A stretch of 64,000 nt of DNA from Dillenia suffruticosa (GCA_033439265.1 JAVTVX010000013.1:4924501-4988500); one strand, 5' to 3'. Counted from the stretch's first letter, positions 25,799-36,797 are shown. Translations and numbers: made by a program. Notes: generated from the sequence alone by a model not told the origin.

Positions 25799-28750
25799 TC
25801 ACCAATAATCTTTGCACGAGCAAAAACCATTCTCGAAGTGGTGAAATCTATTACTATCACGAATAATTATTTTACGCTCTATTGCTTTTGAGAGGAGCTT
25901 CATGACATTATGGCAGTCTTCACATATGCGGAGATTCTTGAAAATGCGGATGGTTTTGTGTGGATTGGCACTTATAAGGGCAAAAGCAAGAGCTAACCTT
26001 TCACTATGATAAAGAAGATTTCCTCTCTTCTTGGAACTAGAGACGTCATGAAGCACACATTCAGTTCTAGGCACATACCCTACCAAAGCCAGTATTTGAT
26101 CCATCTCCTTCACCTTATGATGGATTTCCTCAATCATTGGATGTGAACTATCCTGGGCCAAAAATACATTGATCTGAGAATTAACCTCTACCCAGCTACA
26201 CCCAGGCTCTTTTTTAACACCTTGACTGGACATCAAAGCCCTAACATTAGCAACATTATCCCATTGTCCTGCAGCTGCAAAAATATTAGACATTGATATA
26301 TAATTTGAGTCTATTTCAGGTTCAAGCTCAAATAGTTTCTCTGCAGCCCTTTCACCCAATTCCACATTTCCATGCATTTTACAGGCCCCAAGAACACTCT
26401 GCCATATAAAGGCATCAGGAATTTCCTCCATGTTGTCAATAAAGCTTTCAAGCTCATCAAATTTGCCAGCCCGTCCAAGGATATTGACCATACAAGCATA
26501 ATGCACCATTGTAGGCTTAATCCTATGAATTTCAGCCAACGAGTTAAAAAAGTATTTTCCTTCTTCAACCAGGCCCATGTTCCCACATGCAGATAGAACG
26601 CCAGTAAAAGTAACCTCATCTGGCAAACAGTCTGCATCTAACATTGCCCTGAAGGCTTCAAGAGCCTTTGCTTCATGACCATTTTGTGCATATCCACAAA
26701 TAATGGTGTTCCATGAGATTGTGTCCCTTGAAGTCAAGTCCTTGAAGAGGGATTCAGCATCTTCAATACAACCGCATTTACCATACATATCCAAAAGTGC
26801 ACTGGCAACAACCATATCACAAAAATGTCCTGCCTTAATGGCCCAAGAATGGAGCTGACGTCCATTTTCTAAAGCTGCCAAACTAGAGCAACAACTTAAA
26901 CAGCTGGCAAGAGTGAACTCATTGGGCTTCACCCCTTCTCCTTGCATATGTTTCAAACCAGCAATAGCCTTCTCACCTTGGTCAGACTGTGCAAAACACC
27001 TGATAATAACTGTCCAACTGAAAACATCTCGTTCACTTAGCTGATTAAAAACAACCTCTGCATAATTGAAACACCTGCTTTTGACATACATATCAAGGAG
27101 AGCAGTTCCAACCGAACAAATACAATCTAGACTGTTTTTAATCACTTGGGCATGTACTTGCTTCCCAAACTCTACATTACGAAGGCTTGACGAAGACCTT
27201 AAAATGCTGATAAAGGAGTACATGTTTGGTTTGAAACCTTCTTCAAGCATCTGGATAAATATTCTTGGCCCTTGATCACAATTGTCATTATCATGGAACC
27301 CTGATAGAAGGGCATTCCATGACACTAAATCACGTTCCGTCAAAGCCTCAAAGACACGGGAACCATCTTGAACTAAACCCAATTTCATGTACATTGTGAT
27401 CAATGAATTGCATACAGGATCAATAGAATCAAATCCATACTTAAAAATACAAGCATGAATGCTCTCACCAAAGCATGGATCACTCAGCTCAGTGGCAACA
27501 CTAACAAGACTAGTGAGGGTAAAGTGATTTGGTTTCAAACCTTTTTGTCTCAACAGAGAAAATAGCTTGGCAGCCTTAGAGTTCCATCCTTGCTGATTAA
27601 GGCATGTGATCATTGCAGTCGACGCCACAATATCTGGATCTTTGATCCTCACAAATACTTTGACTGCGTCATCAGCTTCCCCGCAATTTGAGTACATATC
27701 AAGAAGACTACAGCTCAAAAACTGATCCAGTTCACAGCCAATCTTAATGGCCAAAGAATGCACAGACTTGCCTTCCTTTAAATTCCCTGAATTTGCATAA
27801 CCCTTAAGGACAGTGGACAACGTAAACATGCTGTACCTCATCTCTGACTCTGTCATTCTGCAAAACAGTTTTGAAACCCCTTCCCCATCACCAACCTCAG
27901 CATATGCATTAAGCAATGCATTATATGACACGGCATTGTGCTCATGCATGCAAAAGAACACCTTAGCAGCCACACCTACCTCGCCACACTTAGCATAAAG
28001 ATCTACAAGAGCAGACCCAACAAAAATATCATTGAAAGTGCCAAATTTAACCACTTCAGCATGCAACTGTTTACCAAAATCTACATCCAAAGTCATCGAA
28101 CAAGCCTTCAGTCCAGTGGCAAAAGTAAACCCATTAGGTATAACACCTTCTTTTCGCATTTCGTGAAACAAATTAGCCGCATCTCTCCCACACCCTTCGG
28201 ATACAACCCCAGCTAGTAATGCAGTCCAAGATACAACATCTCCCTCAGGCATCACATCAAGCACTTTACGAGCATAACAAAATCTACCACATTTCGCATA
28301 GAAATTGACCAAAGAACACCACAAATGGGAATCAGGGTCATCACTACTTTTAACTATTGACCCATGAACTGACTTCCCAACCCTAAAATACCCCTTCATA
28401 GCACAAGTTTGCAGCATTGAAGAAAACCATTTTAGCCTTTCTTTTGTATCAAAATTCACAACCTTATTCCTTCCGAACTTCAACTTTACATCTGACGCAA
28501 GTGGGTTCTTACTGGAAACGTGCGAGTGCTCCATGTCTTTAACTGACAAATCAGTAAATAGGTTTGCTTCAGTTACATTTAAAGCACAAACAGATGAAGA
28601 ACTGAATTGGGTATTAAGAACTTTTGATTTTGAACATTTTGGAGGCTTCTTTGGGACATTAAAAGACGATTTGGGGCATGTTGGGAACAAGAGACTTGGA
28701 AATCCACGTGGACAATTATGCATTCTGAAAGAGAGAGTCTCTAGTTCCAT
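25799..28750 (-). CDS. DYW-class pentatricopeptide repeat protein (organelle RNA editing factor)
   Basis: Probably binds a specific site in a plastid or mitochondrial transcript and edits C to U. One uninterrupted exon, 983 aa from the first in-frame ATG; the frame opens 15 codons earlier at a TTG. Residues 1 to about 95 have no repeats and fit a targeting peptide plus spacer. P, L and S-type PPR motifs then run in tandem (repeated 'LLDMYxKCG' and 'DVVSWTxxI' words) to about residue 800, followed by the E/E+ region with the PG box (EPGCSWVEV). The DYW deaminase domain has its zinc signature: HSE (YHSERLA), CEDCH and the terminal CSCKDYW. The target site cannot be read from sequence by eye. 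It lies between the two Canopy copies on the same strand. No break is seen. Confidence 0.95.
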   Translation of the reverse strand: MELETLSFRMHNCPRGFPSLLFPTCPKSSFNVPKKPPKCSKSKVLNTQFSSSSVCALNVTEANLFTDLSVKDMEHSHVSSKNPLASDVKLKFGRNKVVNFDTKERLKWFSSMLQTCAMKGYFRVGKSVHGSIVKSSDDPDSHLWCSLVNFYAKCGRFCYARKVLDVMPEGDVVSWTALLAGVVSEGCGRDAANLFHEMRKEGVIPNGFTFATGLKACSMTLDVDFGKQLHAEVVKFGTFNDIFVGSALVDLYAKCGEVGVAAKVFFCMHEHNAVSYNALLNAYAEVGDGEGVSKLFCRMTESEMRYSMFTLSTVLKGYANSGNLKEGKSVHSLAIKIGCELDQFLSCSLLDMYSNCGEADDAVKVFVRIKDPDIVASTAMITCLNQQGWNSKAAKLFSLLRQKGLKPNHFTLTSLVSVATELSDPCFGESIHACIFKYGFDSIDPVCNSLITMYMKLGLVQDGSRVFEALTERDLVSWNALLSGFHDNDNCDQGPRIFIQMLEEGFKPNMYSFISILRSSSSLRNVEFGKQVHAQVIKNSLDCICSVGTALLDMYVKSRCFNYAEVVFNQLSERDVFSWTVIIRCFAQSDQGEKAIAGLKHMQGEGVKPNEFTLASCLSCCSSLAALENGRQLHSWAIKAGHFCDMVVASALLDMYGKCGCIEDAESLFKDLTSRDTISWNTIICGYAQNGHEAKALEAFRAMLDADCLPDEVTFTGVLSACGNMGLVEEGKYFFNSLAEIHRIKPTMVHYACMVNILGRAGKFDELESFIDNMEEIPDAFIWQSVLGACKMHGNVELGERAAEKLFELEPEIDSNYISMSNIFAAAGQWDNVANVRALMSSQGVKKEPGCSWVEVNSQINVFLAQDSSHPMIEEIHHKVKEMDQILALVGYVPRTECVLHDVSSSKKRGNLLYHSERLALAFALISANPHKTIRIFKNLRICEDCHNVMKLLSKAIERKIIIRDSNRFHHFENGFCSCKDYW

Positions 28751-29020
28751 TGAAACAAAAACAGCCCCACCACAAATTCTTTGTTTCTTAACCAAACATC
28801 CTCATAATTTCCGATGAAGCGAAAAAGGGAGGTAACCAATATAATGATTGATGTTACCCCTGTAGCTCCTGAGATGCTTCGTTCTTGTGCTTCTCTTGTT
28901 CCAGAGAAATACAAGTCCGACACCGACGAGGGAGGGGGAGGGAGAGAGAGAATTGGGGTCGAGAGTAGTGAATTAAGCCAAGGCAAGTGTGTGAGACCGA
29001 GCGGGCGGGCGGGCGGGCGG

Positions 29021-29225
29021 GATGAGGTTTCGGGCTAGGGCTTGACCTGGAAAACATAGGACGGGCTTTGTCCCGCTCATTGGGGGGTCTTGAGTAGACC
29101 CTTCTGTCATAGGATGGGCTAGAGCTTGACCGAAGGGGAGGGCGGATGAAGTTTCGGGCTAGGGCTTGACCCGAAAACATTGGACGGGCGTTGTCCGGCG
29201 CCATTGGGGGGTTTTTGGGTAGGCT
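29021..29225. repeat. 124-bp direct tandem repeat upstream of the PPR gene
   Basis: Two copies starting 'gatgaggtttcgggct' (29021) and 'gatgaagtttcgggct' (29145) share 'agggcttgac', 'aaaacat..ggacgggc' and 'cattggggggt'. A (CGGG)n run (about 29000-29020) precedes them. The block is GC-rich and lies about 270 bp upstream of the PPR start, so it may be in the promoter. Confidence 0.75.
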
Positions 29226-29614
29226 CTTTTTTTGGTGGGGGACTACAAATCCATAATTATGGGGGTAATCTTCAGGGTTTTTTGTTTGATGGTTGAAATT
29301 GGGATATCAATTTTCTGCGGTTGTAAAAAATTTTGCATTCCAATCATCTGACCGAGTTCAGTTATAACACCGCTTTCTAGTGTGATATTCCAGTACAGCA
29401 TTTTTCCAGAAAAAAAGGGACATGGAAAATGTTTAAGATGGTGCCAGTGCTATATCTTTAGCAGCTGTAGTCTCAAACAGATTTCTTCTTAAAAGATGGC
29501 CCAAATTTTTTTTTCAAAGTTAAGCCTAGCAAAATGCAAAATGCAAAATGATACATGTTGGACACTTAATGAAGACCCTCTGCAATTTCTTCACAATGGC
29601 ATGATAAGTAGGTC

Positions 29615-32600
29615 CTAAAGTTCTTGTTTGCTACTTTGTGACTTTTTCTTTGAGTATGCTGCCTTTGTTTTTCTCCACCATTGACGTATTCGATTCGAAG
29701 TTTTCTGTGCATGTTTCTTTAATGCGTGACCAGCATCCTGGACTCCATTTGTGATCCTCTGCTTCCAATCAACTGTTTTACTATCCTTCTCTCTTAATAC
29801 CTTTCCCTGTAATAAAGTATAAAAGGGTCATATGTTTATACAAAGCAAAATATTCAGAAAAGGCTAAATACCAAGATGGAATTTATTAATTACAATTTTT
29901 GAGGGAAAATTTGTTTCCTCATCATCATCATCATCATCATCATCTTCATCAGCATCCCCATCCCCTAAGTTCATGTTCATCAAATCGTCTCTAGAGTACA
30001 TTTTCATGTTTGGTGCTCCCGGCATGCCCTGATGCATACAATAAACAACTAGTGAGACAACAGAGAGCATTAACCATAACCTCTAAGCTATTGCAGACAG
30101 TTACCTCCATTGATTTCAAAATCTTTTCCATTTCAGCCTCCTTGGCAGATTTGGCAACAAAAGGTTCTCCTGGGGTCCTATCCTGCAGCACAGGAAGAGG
30201 TTTTGAATCTTAGACATTGGATTGTGCAAAGGCCCTTCTCAGACAGAATGAAAGAACGTCAGAGGACACTAATCCTAAGAATAGTTTCCAGCTTTATTGC
30301 AGTGCATGTTGTGGACATCTAGACTGATTTCAATAGAACCTGGTGATCATAAATTTTGGGGTAACAAATTGAAGATACAGCACAAACTGCAAAGTTACAT
30401 GTGTTAAGGTGGCACAAGAGGAATTCGCCCCAATAGCGCTAAAACAGTTAAGCACCAACTGGTTATTGTCCGTGGGTCCCAAACATCTTTTGAATGCTTG
30501 TTAATGTTCTGAGTGTGAAAAAATATAAGTAGGAACATTTAGAGATCAGAAACAACATTTGGATATGTTGTGGCACTGTTATGTGGAGATTATGTCAATA
30601 GTAAGTGTACTAGAATATACAAGATGGTTTACTGTTATCTCAAAACTACAAACTTGTGAGCATGGCAAAATTTACATAACTAATCACCCCGCTAGTTGCC
30701 AGGCATCAGCGGTTCAATTTTGTAGCATTGACCAGCAGTAATTGAGATTGAGCTCTCAATTTCACTTAATTGTTCTAAGTCCAACGGAGGACTTTACTTA
30801 GGTTTAAAGACCACCAAGACCGATCACCTGCCTATTAGATTTGGCAAATGGCGAAGGCATGTGCCCATAATTTATGATCAATCTACTCATTTTCATAGTC
30901 TTCATTTCTACAAAATATATGCAATCAATGTCTTGCTTAATATTTACATCCTTCCCTAATAGATACAATCAGAACTTTTTTTTCCTCTATTGTGGCTTGA
31001 AAACGAATCTCAATGCTCATCACAGCATGAATATAGTGATGACCTCCACAGTTTTCAACTAAAAGGTGCAATACCTTGGCATGAATATGGTTATGCATAC
31101 TACCAATTATGAGCGCAATCAACAAAATTGATAAAAGGTACAATATCTCAGCCAGCTAAAAGTTATGCACATTATTCAACTTGGTTTGGGAATACTATTG
31201 CCCCAAAACCAACATACAATCTACAAATAACTTGATAGAAGATATTGAAAGCATTTACCTTAGGAACTGGGGGTGGAGGCTTGTTGCATACTTTCGTAAG
31301 ATCCTTGCAAAGAAACTTTGCCAGTTTATCAAGTTGAGGCTTGGCCTTGTACACATATTCAGCCACATCAGTGTCAGAATACCCCATGATCTGCAAACCC
31401 CCAAAAATGGATCCAAAGTTATCATTAAGACATATCTTCTACAATAATAAGATGTTAAGAGAATGGCATAATTGTCCAAGAACTAGCTAATAATTCATCA
31501 GAAAATTTGAGTTTCATTTGTAAGTTGCTCAACAAAAGTTAAAAGAACTGAGATGAGAGTGATAATAAACAACTCACATCTTGACAAGCCTTCTCAATGG
31601 TCTTACACTCTGTTCCGCATTGCCCTTCAGAGTCTTGCTCAACTAACTAGAAGTAGCCAAACACAGAAATCAAAGGCAAGGCATAAAATAGAAAAGTGAA
31701 GGTCCATAAATAGTCTCATCATAGTTCTCATATTCCTAATGTGAAGACTAACTAAATGCACTGTTTCCAAAATAGGATCCTTTGTAAATCTATAACATAA
31801 GTCGCATGTATTCAAAATAATTTCGTAATACTTATCTATAAACAGAAAAATGAATCCATTGGTGATGTCAGTTCCAAGCAAACCTTACATGTGGAAATGA
31901 ATCAAAACAGATAAGTTTTTTTTTTTTTTCCTCCCTTTTTGAGAGTGAGCAAGACTGGCTACGCACCCACACAGGTGTTAAGCCTGCCTAAAAACATGAT
32001 CAATGGATAAGTTGGGATGCCTCTTAAACAAGATTTTACATTCTCTGAGTATGTTATCCTCATTAGCGGGATTTTCCGCTTTGATCCATGACATGGCCAT
32101 CCTAGAAACCATCTCCATTTGAAACCTCGAGCTGGGTAATCTCTCCACCAAGTTCAGACCATGCAGTAAACCATAGCCCTGTGTTGATCACACTAAATGA
32201 GCCTAGTTTAACACGTTTTAATAAATATCTTTGCCATTTGTGAAAGAAAAAGACAATAAGTCATTGTCTTTCACAAATAAGCATTTCGTTTAACACATTT
32301 CAGTAAACATCATTGGATGAATAATGTGGATACCGCCGCTTCTCTCCCTCTCTTTAACACGTTTCAAATAAGCATTTTTTTTTCTCCCAAACATAACTTT
32401 ATTTACTCTGCCCCTTTTCTCCATCTCTTTCTCTCTCTGAGCAGAAACTTGGTTTCGCTTCCACCAACTCAGATTCTCTCAGGTACACACACTCTGTCAG
32501 TGAAATGATTTGCAAGATCTGCCATTTTACCTTCTACCTTTTGCTCTTAGAGAGAGAGAGAAAGAGATGGGATTGTACTGATCACAAATATATATATTTG

Positions 32601-34197
32601 TTTTCTTCACTTCTAGATTGTGTCTAGTTACGTGTTCTTTTTTTGGGGTTAATTTCTTGATATTTTTTGGGGGGTTCTTTTGGGTTTATTTCACCGAGAT
32701 GAATCTTATGTGATGGGGTTTGGCATGCAAAGCTTTGTACCGAAATATACCTTAAAAAAAAATTTTAAATGACCTGCAGAGAAAAAAAAAATTTAAAATG
32801 ACTTACAGAGAAAACAAATTCCAAATATAATCCACATTTATCGCGGGTTCAATATGCGACATAACCCACGACAGGGTATGTCGCAGGTTGAACCCGTGAC
32901 ATAGCAACGTGGCAGCACCGGGATGGACGAAAACCGCGTGTCGCGTCTTCAAGACGCGACACAGCTTGTCACGTCTTGAAGACGCTACATTCCCCCCCAA
33001 CCGGCGCTCCCGCGGCCCCTCTCTCCGCCGCCCACGGCTCTCCCTCCCTCCCCTACCCGCGGCTCTCTCTCTCTCCCTCCCTCCCCCCGCGGCTCTCTCT
33101 CTCCCTCCCCGCGGGGGTAGAGAGAGAGAGCCGCGGGCGGGGGAGAGAGAGAGCTGTGGGGGAGGGAGGGAGAGAGGAGCAGAGCCGCGGGCGGCGGAGG
33201 GAGGGGCCGCGGGCGGCTAGGAGAGGGGGGATATCGCGTTTTCAAGACGCGACACGTGACCTTCGACTATCCCAGTGCCGCCACGTGACTATGTCATCGC
33301 GGGTTCAACCCGTGACAAATGTAGATTATATCCGGAATTTGTTTTCTCTACAGGTCATTTAAAAAATTTTTTTTTAAGATATATTTCGGCACAAAGCTCT
33401 TGGTATGCAGGTTGTGGTTCTTCAATCCAATTGTCTCTTTTAATGTGCTTGTGAGAATGCATGTAAGTTAAATGTTGAAATGCCGAACTGAATTATCTAT
33501 CAGTTTTACTTTCATTTCTTGTCAGGTGTGAAAATTTTGAATTCATTGCAATATAAAATTTCTAGCTTACTAGAAGAAGATAGTAATACATAATACAACT
33601 TTTCCACCAATAAAATGATTTTTTTTCTCACTCACTTTCCTGGAGCTGTGCACGTAAGAATATTAATACAAGATTATACCCCACAAAAATTCTAAAGCAC
33701 CATTAATGATAAGAACAGTGATAGGGCAGATCTTTTTACCTCCAATTTATCCCCGTCTTCCACGATATCAATCTTCAGAATCCAATCAGCTTCCTCCTTC
33801 TTCAAGTTACAAACATTCTCGGAAATCTCTATAATTTGGAATTCTGATATCTGATTACACAATCACAAAAGTGGAAGAATAAAAAATAAAACCCACATCA
33901 AATTCAACAAACAGAACAAAACCCCCCAAACAATTGACAAAACAAACAACATTAACGGAACCAAAAATAATAGCCAGATGAAAAAAGAATGACCTTTTTA
34001 GGAGAGATCTGAGCTTGTTTCTTCTCAACTTGTTGGAAAAGCTCTTTTGCTAAAATTTCACACACTTGGCATTTGATATAGGGTATGTCTTCTTTTCTGG
34101 CAACCCCAACTGGTTTTTTAGCTGCACTAGAAATTGGTATTGATGAACAAATTACAATTGCTAACATTACTACATGCATTCTTTGAATCTTCTCCAT
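29615..34197 (-). CDS. Canopy/saposin-like secretory-pathway protein
   Basis: Animal Canopy-type proteins are ER co-chaperones for receptor maturation; the plant role is not established. Seven exons on the minus strand: 33994-34197, 33740-33850, 31578-31646, 31259-31390, 30105-30182, 29894-30028 and 29615-29806, giving 306 aa. Residues 1-25 form a signal peptide (MLAIVICSSIPISSAA core). Eight cysteines (43, 46, 82, 115, 119, 126, 156, 163) lie in a saposin-like fold (IKCQVCEILAKEL, NLKKEEADWIL). An acidic Asp run follows at about 220-235, then a basic Trp/Lys-rich C-terminus (RIRQWWRKTK). An ATG 114 bases upstream is open but would bury the signal peptide, so 34197 is preferred. Intron 2 (2.1 kb) holds a Mutator-like foldback element. 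The C-terminal exon was assigned by its GTAATT donor and by similarity to the duplicate. Confidence 0.9.
32236..32278. repeat. small perfect hairpin in Canopy intron 2
   Basis: 'atttgtgaaaga' and its reverse complement 'tctttcacaaat' enclose an inner inverted pair, gacaat and attgtc, forming a stem-loop of about 43 bases. The words 'tttaacacgtttt' and 'tttaacacatttcagtaaa' repeat on either side, so it may be the core of a tiny MITE. Confidence 0.6.
32730..33399. mobile_element. Mutator-like MITE with long terminal inverted repeats (foldback)
   Basis: The left end (aagctttgtaccgaaatata) and the reverse complement of the right end (gagctttgtgccgaaatata) match, and the match continues inward for roughly 190 bp or more with small insertions in the left arm. 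The middle (about 33000-33230) is GC-rich CTCT/GAGA-type sequence that is itself complementary, so nearly the whole 670-bp element can fold back. Flanks show a 10-bp near-identical duplication: ttggcatgca (32720-32729) and ttggtatgca (33400-33409), the length typical of Mutator-like elements. There is no transposase, so it is non-autonomous. It contains short palindromic words such as gtcgcgtcttcaagacgcgac. Open frames over it are composition artefacts. Confidence 0.85.
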
Positions 34198-34557
34198 CTC
34201 TCTCTCTCTCTCTCTATCTCTCACTCGATTGCGAAGAAGCGCATATGAATTCAAGTCATCGAGTGTTATTCTGATTCTTGGAATGGAGTGAGAAAAACGA
34301 CGTCGTGTCATTTGACGTGTCCGGATGAATTTGATTGGTCGATGAGATCCACCTGTGCTCCGCGAATTTCTTCGTGTTTGGAATATTCCCGGCGTTGGAA
34401 GTTGGAACTACACGAACGCGTTGGAAGTTGGAACTACACGAACAATGATGGGGGCGAATGCACGTTAATACTTCTCCTCCTCCACCTGAAAACCTTAAAC
34501 CCCAAAAATTAGGTTTAGGGTTTACTTTCGCAATTCTTAAAATTTCAGCTCTCATCA
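34198..34557. promoter_or_regulatory. shared divergent promoter region (Canopy-like gene / broken gene)
   Basis: Only 360 bases separate the two head-to-head start codons. The region has a CT/GA run beside the Canopy ATG (about 34197-34217), an exact 26-bp tandem duplication (34392-34417 and 34418-34443, unit gcgttggaagttggaactac...), and a telobox-type word TTAGGGTTT (34515-34523) just before the plus-strand gene. Both genes would have to share elements here. Core promoter positions are not clear. Confidence 0.5.
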
Positions 34558-36797
34558 TGGACATCGATGTTCCCTCAAAATCTTTAGATTCTTCAATCGC
34601 TTCAAACCAATCGGCGAAGAAATTTGTAAACTCCGATTTGGTTGATAAATATAACCGATCAATGCGAGCTAAGATCGACCCTCCACTCGACTCAATCTGG
34701 TTTTACACCGCAGCGACCTTTCGCGTTCGCGACTTCAAAGAAGGCGAGAACTTGAAGCGATTTCAGGGTCTGAAAGAACTGTTTGATCTGATTGTTTCAT
34801 GTTCTGCTTCTTCTAGCGGTTTGAAATCCATAGCGTTAGGTGTTGAAGAGGCAGGTGTCCGATAAGATAGAGCAGAAGTTGTTGAGAGATGTCAAATCAT
34901 TGGTCGATTCAATTTTAGGTTATTTCATTGTTTGTTGTACTTCTCTGCAGAACTCGAGTGAGGAAAGTGAATGTGTCGGCTTAAATGTGTTGTGGAAAGA
35001 TTTGATTTCTGCTTGGCTCGATGGTGATTATGAGGAGGGCGAGAGTTTAAGAGAGTTCTTTCCATTATCGAGTGATGAGATATGCAGAGGGTTGTGTCGA
35101 AAGGGCTGTAATTTAGGGGATTTTGCCGGGGTTGTTATGGTGGAAGTGTTTTTGTTGAGATTGTGCTTGAATTGTAGTGGCAGACTACAGAACACGGGCT
35201 TGGAGAAAGATTTGAAGCTTTGGGCAGTTAGGTCGATAAGTGGGTTTCAGAATTCATACATGTTTGGTTAGTATTTGAATGCTTTCTTGTGCATTTTGTA
35301 GATTTTAATGGTTAGGATACAAGATGGTTTCGAGCTTCAAATTGGTTTTACTTGTTCTAATTTTGTCTTTCAATGGGCAGGAACCCTTCTGAAGATAATG
35401 CTGGAGCCGGTGTTGCCTGTGAGTTCCCTATTGGTGAGTATGACAGCCCCGGAGAGTTTATTTCTAGTTGCATTTTCTTAGTAATGATGTTACAATCTCA
35501 AGGAGTCTAGCAGTATTTCTAGAGTCTCTTCCTGGTTTAAATATGATGTGTTAGGTTAGGTTCCTAATAATTCCTTTCTATTTGCAAGCTTGTTGCCCTG
35601 ATTGCCTTAAAACATGAAAATGACAGGTTTATGACTCATTGATTTATTTGTCTACTGAATTGAGTACTTAATGATATTGGTAATTGTGTACACTCTTTCT
35701 TATTTTTTTCTCTGGGAATTGCTTTAATTATTTTGTAAGAAGCAAGCATTTGAAAGATATGTTGATTGTAAAAAGTAACCATAAGTTGCCTTGTATAAAA
35801 TGCATGCCAATGCAGAGTTCTGATGGAGAGGTCTTGCTGAAGAAAGTTCTGTTTGATGCTGTGATCATGGTTGAATATTCTTTCATTGATACGAGTAGAC
35901 TACTCCAGCAATCCTTGGAGCTCATGAAAACAATTGCCATGGCTAGATTGATTGTCACAAATAATGCAATAGAATTATTCAGGTGAAGAAAAATGAATTG
36001 AAACAATAAGATCATGCATTACCGGTTTCAGAATCTCATTATAGTATTACCTGCAGGAGAGATGGGGATCAGAAAAGGCCTATCTCCTATATAAATGCTT
36101 TCTCTAGTTCTCCTTTGCCTTCCCAAATCATCAATTTGATCAGTAGTCATATAGGTACAGAGGGGAAAAAGAATAGACCTAAAGGATCATCGCCTAGAGC
36201 TTTTCTAGGTAGGTGATATCGATGACTCCCATCTCTTTACTTGAATTGTGATCTGCATTTTACTCCTTAAAGTGTTTTCTTTATTTTGACCATAGTGTTT
36301 TTACTTCTCTAGATTGGGTCCTATAGCTTGAGGATCGAGGCATAAAAGTATTTGAAGTTATCTCAAATTACCGTGCAAACATATTATGGGATAGCTCAAG
36401 TGGAGACAATGAGCAATCAGTTAATATGGTAGGTGACAAACAACTGGATGCTGATCTCCTCTTCTTCATAGACAACAAGGGAGAAGAGAAGGACAAGAAT
36501 GAAGATGACAAGGAGGAAGAGAAGGATATCGATGAAGTAGAAAATGTGGATGATTCTATAAGTAATGCATTTATAACCGCCGCACGAACTATGAATTCCA
36601 CAGAAAACAGTCTGACCAGAAAATGCAGAGAAGGGAAAGGTGCTGAGAAAATGAAAACAATTAAGTTTGTCAAGTATGATCCCTCTGAAAATGCTAATAC
36701 AGAAATGGAGAACTCAATGTTGGTTGATAATGGTTCTAGTAGTGAAAGTGATGTCGAGAATCTATCCTCTGATGAAGATATGGATGATAAGAATTAA
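34558..36797 (+). pseudogene. broken plant gene of unknown function with acidic C-terminus
   Basis: Gene structure is clear but the frame is broken. Exons: 34558-35266, 35381-35433, 35816-35982, 36057-36208 and 36312-36797, all with GT-AG borders. The first 95 codons (SDLVDKYNRSMRAKIDPPLDSIWFYTA) are intact. Near 34843 coding continues only in another frame (SDKIEQKLLRDVKSLVDSILGY), with some sequence apparently lost between. An in-frame TAG (36324-36326) follows DWVL at the start of the last exon, before LEDRGIKVFE. The C-terminus is Glu/Asp-rich (about 36470-36560) and ends ESDVENLSSDEDMDDKN, suggesting a nuclear or nucleolar protein. I do not recognise a named family. Alternatives: a sequencing error at either site, or a functional shorter product from the later frame. 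Confidence 0.7.

Noticed and set aside
28751-28795. Fifteen extra codons at the N-terminus of the PPR protein
   Set aside because: That stretch begins with TTG, not ATG; the nearest in-frame ATG is at 28750, so the shorter 983-aa protein is used.
32909-33362. Open frames of 86-128 codons on both strands, rich in Arg, Pro, Leu and Ser
   Set aside because: They lie in the self-complementary GC-rich core of the foldback element and are low-complexity by-products of CTCT/GAGA repeats.
34817-34853. A tiny intron that might repair the frame change in the broken gene
   Set aside because: The candidate GT-AG pairs would give introns of only 17-37 nt, below the usual plant minimum, so a frame lesion is the simpler reading.
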